DNA of 6,578 nt, taken from positions 1 to 6,578 of the forward strand of contig CAZKXU010000122.1 of the NCBI GenBank assembly GCA_964556665.1. Reading direction: 5' to 3'. The DNA comes from CAZKXU01 sp964556665 (GTDB taxonomy: Bacteria; Bdellovibrionota_C; UBA2361; CAZKXU01). Below are positions 1 through 6,307 of the stretch, piece after piece. A program made the position numbers and the translations under genes. The notes beneath the pieces are model-generated. The model saw only the letters and a program-made list of their open reading frames with translations, was not told the DNA's origin and ran no database searches. Position 1 is the stretch's first letter; each line of letters begins with the position of its first letter.

Positions 1-747
1 CCTTTGGAAGACAATCAAACATTTCCTGAGATTATGGAGGCTGTAAAAGATACGATGGTAGATGTCAAGGTAGTCCCTGACCTTTATCAGTACGTTAGTT
101 TAGGTGGTTCAATTGAGGAGTTTGAAGGGTTGCCTGTAATTGCGCTACAGAGCTCCCCTTTAGATGGATTAAACCGGTTTGCAAAGCGTGCAATGGATAT
201 TGTTTTAGCGCTGCTGTCAATTCTCATCATTTCCCCACTTCTGATACTAATAGCAGTTCTTATCAAGCTTACTTCACGAGGACCGATATTCTACAGTCAG
301 GAGCGCGTCAGTTATGACGGGACTAAGTTTAATATTTTTAAATTTAGGACTATGTCCATTGACGCTGAAAATGCAGGACCAGGTTGGACTGTGCCTGAGG
401 ACACGCGTGTTACTAAGCTTGGGCGTTTTTTGCGTTCAACCAGCCTGGATGAACTGCCGCAGCTCTTTAATGTTTTAGGCGGCTCTATGTCGATTGTTGG
501 GCCACGTCCGGAGCGCCCTGTTTTTATCAGTCAATTTCGCACCCATATCCCGCGTTATATGTTAAGACATAAGGTTCCTGCTGGTATTACAGGCTGGGCT
601 CAGGTGAACGGCTGGAGAGGTAATACTTCGATTGATAAGAGGATAGAGTACGACCTTTACTATATAGAAAACTGGTCAATTATATTAGATCTGAAGATCA
701 TGCTGCTAACGTTAATTCGGGGATTTCGAAACAGAAATGCCTACTGA
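1..747 (+). CDS. Undecaprenyl-phosphate sugar-1-phosphate transferase (WcaJ/EpsE-like), 5'-truncated
   Basis: This is the C-terminal part of a polyprenyl glycosylphosphotransferase. The family moves a sugar-1-phosphate, often glucose-1-phosphate, from a UDP-sugar to undecaprenyl phosphate at the inner membrane and so starts exopolysaccharide or O-antigen synthesis. The frame is open to base 1; the TTG at base 4 is internal, so the true start lies upstream. In the 248 visible residues, 1-50 look like the end of the cytoplasmic nucleotide-binding-like domain of long family members. Residues 62-93 form the hydrophobic re-entrant membrane segment with its helix-breaking Ser-Pro (78-79). The catalytic domain follows: KFRTM at 114-118, the Asp-Glu pair in SLDELPQLFNVL at 148-159, GPRPE at 167-171 and PAGITGWAQVNG at 193-204. 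The missing part would normally carry four or five membrane helices. Sugar specificity cannot be read from the sequence; glucose or galactose is the usual guess. The sugar-nucleotide genes downstream fit this role. Confidence 0.93.
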   Translation, partial: PLEDNQTFPEIMEAVKDTMVDVKVVPDLYQYVSLGGSIEEFEGLPVIALQSSPLDGLNRFAKRAMDIVLALLSILIISPLLILIAVLIKLTSRGPIFYSQERVSYDGTKFNIFKFRTMSIDAENAGPGWTVPEDTRVTKLGRFLRSTSLDELPQLFNVLGGSMSIVGPRPERPVFISQFRTHIPRYMLRHKVPAGITGWAQVNGWRGNTSIDKRIEYDLYYIENWSIILDLKIMLLTLIRGFRNRNAY

Positions 748-753
748 GCCGGA

Positions 754-782
754 TTGAAATAATCTCCTGAAAGCATTATAGT
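754..782 (+). promoter_or_regulatory. Candidate sigma-70 promoter upstream of ugd
   Basis: A -35-like TTGAAA lies at 754-759 and a -10-like TATAGT at 777-782. Each matches five of six consensus bases, and the spacer is exactly 17 bases. Transcription would start near 789-790 and give a leader of about 22 bases carrying the GGAG ribosome site at 800-803. The promoter lies just after the sugar transferase stop, so ugd and the genes after it could be transcribed independently of the upstream cluster. No clear hairpin terminator is seen in this gap, so read-through from upstream is also likely. Prediction by eye only. Confidence 0.5.
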
Positions 783-799
783 TTTTTGCCATCACTTTT

Positions 800-803
800 G
801 GAG
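800..803 (+). promoter_or_regulatory. Ribosome binding site that fixes the ugd start at ATG 812
   Basis: GGAG sits 8 bases before ATG 812. An in-frame GTG at 803 overlaps this site and has no purine-rich site of its own at a workable distance. The protein starting at 812 opens MNICVVGSGYVG, the normal N-terminus of this enzyme family. Confidence 0.75.
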
Positions 804-811
804 TGAATACT

Positions 812-2137
812 ATGAATATATGTGTCGTTGGGTCAGGATATGTCGGCTTAGTTGCTGGAGCTTGTTTTGCAGAGAGTGGCAACGATGTCATCTGTGTAGA
901 TTCAAATGAGAAAAAAATTGAGGCCCTCAAAAGCGGAGTGATTCCGATCTATGAGCCAGGTCTTGAAGATCTAGTAAAGCGCAATTCTCGTGAAAAGCGG
1001 CTAACTTTTACGACTTCATTGAAAGATGGTGTTATAGCATCGGAGATTATTTTCATCGCTGTAGGAACTCCACAGGATGAAGATGGATCTGCTGATCTCA
1101 CCCATGTTTTGGCAGTGGCTAAAGGGATTGGTGAGTCGATGAACGGGCCCAAGATCATTGTCGATAAATCTACGGTACCAGTCGGAACTGCAGCTCTTGT
1201 TAAGAATGCAATTACTGCGGTTAGCAAACATGCGGTAGAGGTGGTTAGTAATCCTGAGTTTCTTAAGGAAGGAAGCGCGCTTGATGATTTCATGAAGCCT
1301 GATCGTGTAGTCGTGGGTGTCAATTCAGAGAGTGCTGCAAAGGCTATGAAAGAGCTATATGCCCCTTTTGTCCGTACTAATAATCCGATCTTAGTTATGG
1401 ATGTTGCTTCGGCAGAGATGACCAAATATGCAGCTAATGCAATGTTAGCTACGCGGGTATCATTTATGAATGAGCTTTCAAATCTCTGCGAGCGTGTCGG
1501 TGCTGATATCGATCTGGTCAGGATTGGCATTGGAACCGACTCAAGAATAGGAATGAGCTTCTTGTTTCCTGGTGTCGGCTACGGTGGCTCCTGCTTTCCA
1601 AAGGATGTGCAGGCGCTTATCAATACTGCCAAGAAAAACGGCATCGATCTTAAAATTAGCAGAGCAGTTGAGGAGGTTAATGAGCATCAGAAGCGAACAA
1701 TAGTGCAGAAAATTGTTAAGCACTATGGGTTTGGCAAGGATGTAGCTGGTAAAGTTTTTGCATTGTGGGGGTTGTCATTTAAACCCAAAACAGACGATAC
1801 ACGTGAAGCTCCAGCTCTGGTAATCTGTGAAGAGCTTCTAAATTTGGGTGCGCGTGTGCAAGCCTTTGATCCTGAGGGTATGAAAAGTTTCCGTGAGCGT
1901 ATTGGAGAGCAGAAGGGGATGTTGTATGTTGCTACCAATTATGATGCTTTAAACGGCGCTGATGCCTTAATCGTTTGTACAGAATGGAACGAGTTTAGAA
2001 GGCCGAATTTTGATCGTATAAAAAACCTTCTCAAAAAACCTGTAATTTTTGATGGACGCAATATATACGATCGCAATGCGATGCAAAGTTTAGGCTTTAC
2101 CTACTATAGTGTAGGTAGGCAAACTGTAGGAGCGTGA
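812..2137 (+). CDS. ugd: UDP-glucose 6-dehydrogenase
   Basis: This cytoplasmic enzyme oxidises UDP-glucose to UDP-glucuronate with two NAD+, passing through a covalent thiohemiacetal. Starting at ATG 812 the protein has 441 residues, typical for bacterial Ugd. The N-terminal Rossmann domain shows GSGYVG at 7-12 and an acidic residue, Asp30, at the end of beta-2, which fits NAD+. The TVPVGT loop is at 121-126 and NPEFLKEG at 147-154, with the conserved acidic residues. The central helix carries Lys205 in TKYAANA. The catalytic Cys261 lies in GYGGSCFPKD (256-265). The C-terminal UDP-binding domain has FKPKTDDTRE at 323-332 and DGRN at 414-417. All expected catalytic residues are present, so it should be active. 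Its stop is 2 bases before the start of the decarboxylase that uses its product, which suggests translational coupling. A promoter-like sequence lies just upstream. Family assignment is very secure; the physiological end product is inferred. Confidence 0.97.
   Translation: MNICVVGSGYVGLVAGACFAESGNDVICVDSNEKKIEALKSGVIPIYEPGLEDLVKRNSREKRLTFTTSLKDGVIASEIIFIAVGTPQDEDGSADLTHVLAVAKGIGESMNGPKIIVDKSTVPVGTAALVKNAITAVSKHAVEVVSNPEFLKEGSALDDFMKPDRVVVGVNSESAAKAMKELYAPFVRTNNPILVMDVASAEMTKYAANAMLATRVSFMNELSNLCERVGADIDLVRIGIGTDSRIGMSFLFPGVGYGGSCFPKDVQALINTAKKNGIDLKISRAVEEVNEHQKRTIVQKIVKHYGFGKDVAGKVFALWGLSFKPKTDDTREAPALVICEELLNLGARVQAFDPEGMKSFRERIGEQKGMLYVATNYDALNGADALIVCTEWNEFRRPNFDRIKNLLKKPVIFDGRNIYDRNAMQSLGFTYYSVGRQTVGA
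2128..2132 (+). promoter_or_regulatory. Ribosome binding site that fixes the decarboxylase start at ATG 2140
   Basis: AGGAG lies inside the last codons of ugd, 7 bases before ATG 2140. The earlier in-frame GTG at 2134 is only one base from this site and would overlap the ugd stop, so ATG 2140 is preferred. The layout suggests that ribosomes ending on ugd re-initiate here. Confidence 0.75.
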
Positions 2138-2139
2138 GT

Positions 2140-3084
2140 ATGTCTCGAATTATCATTTCAGGTGGTGCAGGATTTATAGGTTCGCACCTTGTGGATCTCC
2201 TATTAAGCAAGGGACATGAGGTCTTGGTGCTCGACAACCTATTTACAGGACGTAAAGATAATATCTCTAAGCATTTAGCAAGCTCACAATTTGAGTTTGT
2301 GCGCCATGATATTACTCTGCCTATCTTGCTTGAGGCCGATCAGGTTTATCATCTAGCTTGTCCTGCTTCTCCGGTACATTATCAATTTAATCCGATCAAA
2401 ACTATTAAGACTAATGTGATCGGCACTATTAATATGCTTGGTCTATGTAAGCGTGTGAAGGCTCGATTCCTACTTGCATCTACATCAGAGGTGTACGGAG
2501 ATCCGACAGAGCATCCACAGCGTGAAAGTTACTGGGGAAATGTAAATCCGATCGGACCGCGTAGCTGTTACGATGAAGGTAAGCGTGTAGCAGAGACGCT
2601 CACAGTTAATTACCAGGAGGAGAGTCATGTAAATACTACTATCGTAAGAATCTTTAATACTTATGGTCCGCGCATGCTCTTTAATGACGGACGAGTAGTC
2701 TCGAATTTTGTAGTACAGGCGCTACGCGGCGAGAATATCACCGTATACGGTGATGGCTCGCAAACCAGATCGTTTTGCTTTGTCTCGGATCTTGTTGATG
2801 GGTTAGTTGCTTGTATGGGTAAAGAGGAGTTTCATGGCCCGGTCAATCTTGGAAACCCTAACGAGATAACAGTTTTGGAGTTAGCTAAAAAAATAATCGC
2901 CCTGACAGGCTCAAAATCAAAGATTATCAATGAAAAGCTACCTAAGGACGATCCAACACGACGCCGTCCGGATATCGCAGTGGCCGAGCGAGAGCTTGGA
3001 TGGAGACCTAAGGTTGAGCTTGAGAAAGGGCTTAAACTTACCATTGCAGATTTCGAGAGTCGAATGAAAGCGGGACAGGGGTAA
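2140..3084 (+). CDS. UDP-glucuronate decarboxylase (UDP-xylose synthase, UXS)
   Basis: This is an extended short-chain dehydrogenase/reductase that converts UDP-glucuronate to UDP-xylose and CO2 through a 4-keto intermediate, using tightly bound NAD+. From ATG 2140 it has 314 residues, the usual size of the soluble bacterial form. The nucleotide-binding GGAGFIG is at 8-14 and Asp32 follows beta-2, as expected for NAD+. The active-site strand reads STSEVYGDP (114-122), with Thr115 and Glu117 in the catalytic positions. The YxxxK pair is Tyr144 and Lys148, within the UXS-typical context RSCYDEGKR. VRIFNTYGPRM (169-179), the SQTRSFCFVSDLVDG stretch (207-221) and PTRRRPD (272-278) also match UXS better than 4,6-dehydratases or epimerases. 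It follows ugd by 2 bases, so substrate and product enzymes are made together. Xylose or a further derivative such as arabinose in the cell's polysaccharide is inferred. Only the exact final sugar is open. Confidence 0.94.
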   Translation: MSRIIISGGAGFIGSHLVDLLLSKGHEVLVLDNLFTGRKDNISKHLASSQFEFVRHDITLPILLEADQVYHLACPASPVHYQFNPIKTIKTNVIGTINMLGLCKRVKARFLLASTSEVYGDPTEHPQRESYWGNVNPIGPRSCYDEGKRVAETLTVNYQEESHVNTTIVRIFNTYGPRMLFNDGRVVSNFVVQALRGENITVYGDGSQTRSFCFVSDLVDGLVACMGKEEFHGPVNLGNPNEITVLELAKKIIALTGSKSKIINEKLPKDDPTRRRPDIAVAERELGWRPKVELEKGLKLTIADFESRMKAGQG

Positions 3085-3085
3085 A

Positions 3086-4891
3086 GTGTCCAGAGAACAT
3101 ATCAGAAATTTCAGTATCATCGCTCATATCGATCACGGTAAATCAACCTTAGCAGATCGAATTCTTGACGCTTGTAATGCTGTACCTAAGCATCAGATGC
3201 AGACTCAGATGTTGGACACTCTGGATCTGGAGCGTGAGCGCGGTATTACAATTAAAGCACAAACTGTACGGCTCAGTTATACCGCTAAGGACGGAAAGAC
3301 CTATCAACTTCACCTGATCGATACGCCAGGGCATGTGGATTTTAATTATGAGGTCTCACGCAGCTTGGCGGCCTGTGAAGGGGCTTTGCTCGTAGTAGAT
3401 GCTAGTCAGGGGATAGAGGCACAGACTCTGGCCAATGTTTACTTGGCGATTGATAATAACCTGGAGGTATTGCCGGTACTAAATAAAATAGACCTACCTG
3501 GTGCTCGAGCAGAGGAGGTGCGTACCGAGATTGAAGAGGTGATTGGATTGGATGCATCAAACGCCCTTAAGATCAGCGCAAAGACAGGTATTGGTATTCC
3601 TGAATTAATGGAGATGATTGTTGCCAAGATTCCGCCTCCAACACGCGGTGATCCGAAGAAGCCGTTACGTGCGTTAGTATATGACTCATGGTTCGACTCA
3701 TATCTCGGTGCTGTAGTGCAGATCAGAGTGATTGATGGACTTATCAAACCTGGAGATAAGGTTAAGTTTCTTAGTACCAAGAGTGAATATGAAGTATACA
3801 AGGTCGGTGTCTTTACACCGAAGCGGCTTGAACTCGAATCGATTTCTAGCGGAGAAGTCGGGTTTTTCAGCGCCTCTGTTAAAAATATACACGACATAAA
3901 GATCGGAGACACGGTCACGCTTTATAACACTGACGTTCAGCCTCTGCCGGGATTTAAAGAGATAAAGCCGATGGTTTTTGGCGGACTCTATCCGGTGGAA
4001 TCGGATGACTACGCCGCATTGCGTGCAGCTTTAGAGAAATTAAGTTTAAATGACTCTTCATTCACCTTCGAACCTGAAAACTCAGCAGCCTTAGGATTCG
4101 GTTTCCGTTGCGGGTATCTTGGCTTGTTGCATATGGAGATCGTGCAGGAGCGTTTAGAGCGGGAGTTCGAACTGGATCTAATTACGACTGCGCCTAATGT
4201 AGTTTTCAAAGTAGTCAAAAGTGATCAGAGCGTGGTGATGGTAGATAGCCCTGTAAAGCTACCTGAGGAATCGGAGATTCAGCATATAGAAGAGCCACTA
4301 GTAACTGTAACTATTCATGCCCCTAAGGAATATGTAGGTTCAGTATTGCAGCTTTGTGAGGATAAGCGTGGTGTTCAGGTGAGTCTCAATTTCCACGGTG
4401 GTAACCGCGCCATGGTAGTGTATGAGCTTCCGCTCAGTGAGATTATCCTTGATTTTCATGATCGCTTAAAGGGACTTACGAAAGGGTATGGCTCTTTTGA
4501 TTATGAATGGAAATGTTACCAGCAGGCCGACTTAGTAAAACTAGACATTAAATTGAATGGGGATGCAGTAGATGCTCTTAGTATAATTGTACACAAAGAT
4601 TTGGCCTATAATAAAGGACAGGAGTTGACTAGCAAGTTAAAGGAGCTAATTGATCGTCAGATGTTTGATGTTGCAATTCAGGCAGCAGTGGGAACCAGGA
4701 TAATCGCGCGCACAACTGTTAAAGCTTTACGAAAAAATGTTACAGCTAAATGTTATGGTGGTGATATTACACGTAAGAGAAAACTGTTGGAGAAGCAGAA
4801 AGAGGGTAAGAAGCGGATGAAGCAGGTTGGTAGCGTTACCATTCCGCAGGAGGCATTTCTAGCGGTGCTAAAGATTGGAGATAAAAAATAA
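3086..4891 (+). CDS. lepA: Elongation factor 4, ribosomal GTPase LepA
   Basis: LepA is a conserved translational GTPase that binds the ribosome; proposed roles are back-translocation or remodelling of stalled ribosomes and support of initiation and 30S assembly. The 601 residues match the usual length of about 600. G motifs: P-loop AHIDHGKS at 13-20, switch I ERGITIKAQT at 51-60, DTPGH at 79-83 with the catalytic-type His83, NKID at 133-136, SAK at 164-166. Domains resembling EF-G II, III and V follow, with FGFRCGYLGLLHMEI in the middle. The LepA-specific C-terminal domain contains KCYGGDITRKRKLLE (555-569) and ends near IPQEAFLAVLK. It has no EF-G domain IV, which separates it from EF-G. The GTG start is chosen because it begins five residues before the conserved IRNFSIIAHIDHGKS and is the only good start. 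AGGGG at 3077-3081 is a close ribosome site. The start is one base after the decarboxylase stop, so this housekeeping gene appears co-transcribed and perhaps translationally coupled with nucleotide-sugar genes. Confidence 0.98.
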   Translation: MSREHIRNFSIIAHIDHGKSTLADRILDACNAVPKHQMQTQMLDTLDLERERGITIKAQTVRLSYTAKDGKTYQLHLIDTPGHVDFNYEVSRSLAACEGALLVVDASQGIEAQTLANVYLAIDNNLEVLPVLNKIDLPGARAEEVRTEIEEVIGLDASNALKISAKTGIGIPELMEMIVAKIPPPTRGDPKKPLRALVYDSWFDSYLGAVVQIRVIDGLIKPGDKVKFLSTKSEYEVYKVGVFTPKRLELESISSGEVGFFSASVKNIHDIKIGDTVTLYNTDVQPLPGFKEIKPMVFGGLYPVESDDYAALRAALEKLSLNDSSFTFEPENSAALGFGFRCGYLGLLHMEIVQERLEREFELDLITTAPNVVFKVVKSDQSVVMVDSPVKLPEESEIQHIEEPLVTVTIHAPKEYVGSVLQLCEDKRGVQVSLNFHGGNRAMVVYELPLSEIILDFHDRLKGLTKGYGSFDYEWKCYQQADLVKLDIKLNGDAVDALSIIVHKDLAYNKGQELTSKLKELIDRQMFDVAIQAAVGTRIIARTTVKALRKNVTAKCYGGDITRKRKLLEKQKEGKKRMKQVGSVTIPQEAFLAVLKIGDKK

Positions 4892-4926
4892 TTTTCTGAA
4901 GATAATAGCAATTACCAACCGTAAGA

Positions 4927-5490
4927 ATGAACATTATAACAGCTTTTAGATCTCAGGTTCGTGAGAACGCCTCTGATAAAGTAGTAAGCACTCTGCAGCT
5001 AGGGTTAGATAAAGAAACTAAGTATGATTATCTTCCGGTTGTTAGTCGTGGACTGAAGCGACGAGTTGAGTCACTGATCAAGAGCTGTAAACCGAAGGTT
5101 GTAATACTTACAGGTCAAGCGCCTGGCCGTACTCGTATCTCATTAGAGAGATTTGCTCTTAACATACTTGATTTCACCGAATTGGACGAATCCGGGGTCT
5201 CGATTTTAGGCAAGACAATCGAAGCTGAAGGGCCGCATGCATATAAAAGCAGTATTAAAAATCTAGGCGTACTGCAGAAGAAACTAGTGGCAAAAGGGTT
5301 CCCAGTTGAGGTTTCTAACCATGCTGGAACCTATCTGTGTAACCAGATTTACTACCATGCACTTCACTATAGCGCAAAACATAAACTGAAGTGTAAGATT
5401 CTTTTTGTGCACCTACCATTGTTTGATAAGGTTGATCAGCAGTTGAGTGCTCTCTGTTTATCAGAGCTTGTAAAGATATTGGAACAGTAG
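4927..5490 (+). CDS. Pyroglutamyl-peptidase I-like protein (peptidase family C15), divergent
   Basis: Family C15 cysteine peptidases are cytoplasmic and remove N-terminal pyroglutamate from peptides. The 187-residue protein keeps both active-site signatures. Residues 63-79 (GQAPGRTRISLERFALN) carry the Glu, here Glu74. Residues 130-139 (SNHAGTYLCN) carry the nucleophile Cys138. FVHLP at 160-164 supplies His162. The 24-residue Cys-His spacing equals that of the Bacillus enzyme as I recall it (Cys144, His168). The N-terminus is unusual: the normal TGFxPFGGxxxNPS loop reads TAFRSQVRENAS (5-16), keeping Phe7, Asn14 and Ser16 but losing the PFGG part. It is also shorter than the usual 200-215 residues, mainly at the C-terminus. 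The fold and triad are secure, while substrate preference may differ. ATG 4927 is the first possible start after an in-frame TAG at 4906-4908, and the upstream ribosome site is weak. It lies 35 bases after lepA and abuts the phosphatase gene. I leave the symbol empty because pcp activity is uncertain. Confidence 0.82.
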   Translation: MNIITAFRSQVRENASDKVVSTLQLGLDKETKYDYLPVVSRGLKRRVESLIKSCKPKVVILTGQAPGRTRISLERFALNILDFTELDESGVSILGKTIEAEGPHAYKSSIKNLGVLQKKLVAKGFPVEVSNHAGTYLCNQIYYHALHYSAKHKLKCKILFVHLPLFDKVDQQLSALCLSELVKILEQ

Positions 5491-6213
5491 ATGGAAAAAT
5501 ATCTAGAGATTACAGACACACCCAAACGCATCTTCGCAGTAGGGGATATTCATGGCTGTGTAGATGAGCTACTTGTTCTACTGAACAGAATAGAGCAGGA
5601 GCTGGAGGATGATGATCTTGTAATTTTTATCGGTGACTATATTGATCGCGGCCCTGATTCAAAAGGAGTAGTGGAGCGCTTAATCGATTTTAGGGATAGA
5701 TATCCTGCTACCATATATCTCAAGGGTAATCATGAAGATATGATGCTGAGCTTCCTTGGTTTTGAAGGAAACTTAGGAAATTCATATCTGCATAATGGTG
5801 CTGATGAATTTCTTAAAAGCTATGGATTATCAATGGAGCTGCGGCCTGAGGAGATCTTAGATCTGCTGCCGCGAAAGCACCTAAGTTTTTATTTAAATCT
5901 AGTTCCGTATGTCATTACCTCCGAGTTTGTTTTTGTGCATGCCGGGTTGCAGCCCTTACGCGGGTTAAAATCGCAGCTTGACCAGGATCTATTCTGGATA
6001 AGAGATGAATTTATCAAAAATGTGCACCGCTTTAATAAGTTAGTGATATTCGGTCACACCCCATATGCCGATATATATTTCAACCCACCTTTTAAGATAG
6101 GGATAGATACAGGGCTGGTCTACGGAAACAAGCTCACCTGTATCGAGCCTATTACAAAAAAGATTATTCAGGTTGAAAGCGGAACACGACAGATTTTAGA
6201 GCGGCAGATGTAG
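5491..6213 (+). CDS. PPP-type metallophosphatase (serine/threonine protein phosphatase-like)
   Basis: This 240-residue cytoplasmic phosphoesterase belongs to the calcineurin-like PPP superfamily. Metal and phosphate ligands are all visible: GDIHG at 18-22, GDYIDRG at 48-54, GNHE at 79-82, His150 in VHAG, and GHT at 188-190 followed by DTG at 206-208. NSYLHNGADEFLKSYG (97-112) and DLFWIRDEF (166-174) match the small bacterial protein phosphatase group (PrpA or lambda phosphatase-like). ApaH diadenosine tetraphosphatases share the core motifs, so Ap4A or another nucleotide cannot be excluded as a substrate. There is no signal peptide or membrane segment. The ATG directly follows the TAG of the C15-like gene with no gap. 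GGA at 5481-5483, seven bases upstream inside that gene, is a modest ribosome site, so the two are probably translationally coupled. It is the last + strand gene before a hairpin and a convergent gene. Family is firm; the biological target is unknown. Confidence 0.9.
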   Translation: MEKYLEITDTPKRIFAVGDIHGCVDELLVLLNRIEQELEDDDLVIFIGDYIDRGPDSKGVVERLIDFRDRYPATIYLKGNHEDMMLSFLGFEGNLGNSYLHNGADEFLKSYGLSMELRPEEILDLLPRKHLSFYLNLVPYVITSEFVFVHAGLQPLRGLKSQLDQDLFWIRDEFIKNVHRFNKLVIFGHTPYADIYFNPPFKIGIDTGLVYGNKLTCIEPITKKIIQVESGTRQILERQM

Positions 6214-6237
6214 GTTATTACTTAAACTATAGTGAAT

Positions 6238-6264
6238 GACAAAATAACGAAGCGTTATTTTGTC
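6238..6264. terminator. Perfect 12-bp inverted repeat, probable bidirectional terminator
   Basis: The arms 6238-6249 (GACAAAATAACG) and 6253-6264 (CGTTATTTTGTC) are exact reverse complements around the loop AAG. The structure lies 24 bases after the phosphatase stop and 43 bases beyond the stop of the convergent - strand gene. The stem has only 4 G-C pairs of 12. Its A-rich left arm and T-rich right arm give the inner ATAACG/CGTTAT hairpin a T-rich tail in both directions (TTTTGTC), as in bidirectional terminators. There is no clean run of T outside the full stem, so termination strength is uncertain. A protein-binding operator is the alternative. Confidence 0.5.
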
Positions 6265-6307
6265 TGTCAGTCTTTGGAGGAGATGAAGTTATATACTCTT
6301 ACTTTTC

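Noticed and set aside
4..6. TTG as the start codon of the first gene
   Set aside because: The frame is open to base 1, and the visible protein lacks the N-terminal membrane helices expected of this family; the gene is cut by the window edge.
689..700. GATC-TGAA-GATC short palindrome near the end of the transferase gene
   Set aside because: Only 4-bp arms within a coding region and no T run follows; not a terminator.
803..805. GTG as the ugd start
   Set aside because: It overlaps the GGAG site and adds three residues before the family-typical MNICVVGSGYVG; ATG 812 has proper spacing.
949..1530. Long - strand ORF of 193 codons opposite ugd
   Set aside because: Shadow of the ugd coding frame; low-complexity Ser/Thr-rich translation with no family features.
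2134..2136. GTG as the decarboxylase start
   Set aside because: It lies one base from AGGAG, too close; ATG 2140 has 7-base spacing and leaves the usual N-terminus.
3439..3918. - strand ORF of 159 codons opposite lepA
   Set aside because: Shadow frame of the strongly conserved lepA; no ribosome site or recognisable protein motif.
4892..4926. Possible promoter before the C15-like gene (GATAAT at 4901-4906)
   Set aside because: The only -35-like bases (TTGGAG at 4875-4880) are 20 bases away and poorly matched; read-through from lepA is simpler.
5841..5872. Imperfect inverted repeat with GCGGC/GCCGC arms and two AGATCT copies
   Set aside because: It lies inside the phosphatase coding region, which reads through it normally; likely chance.
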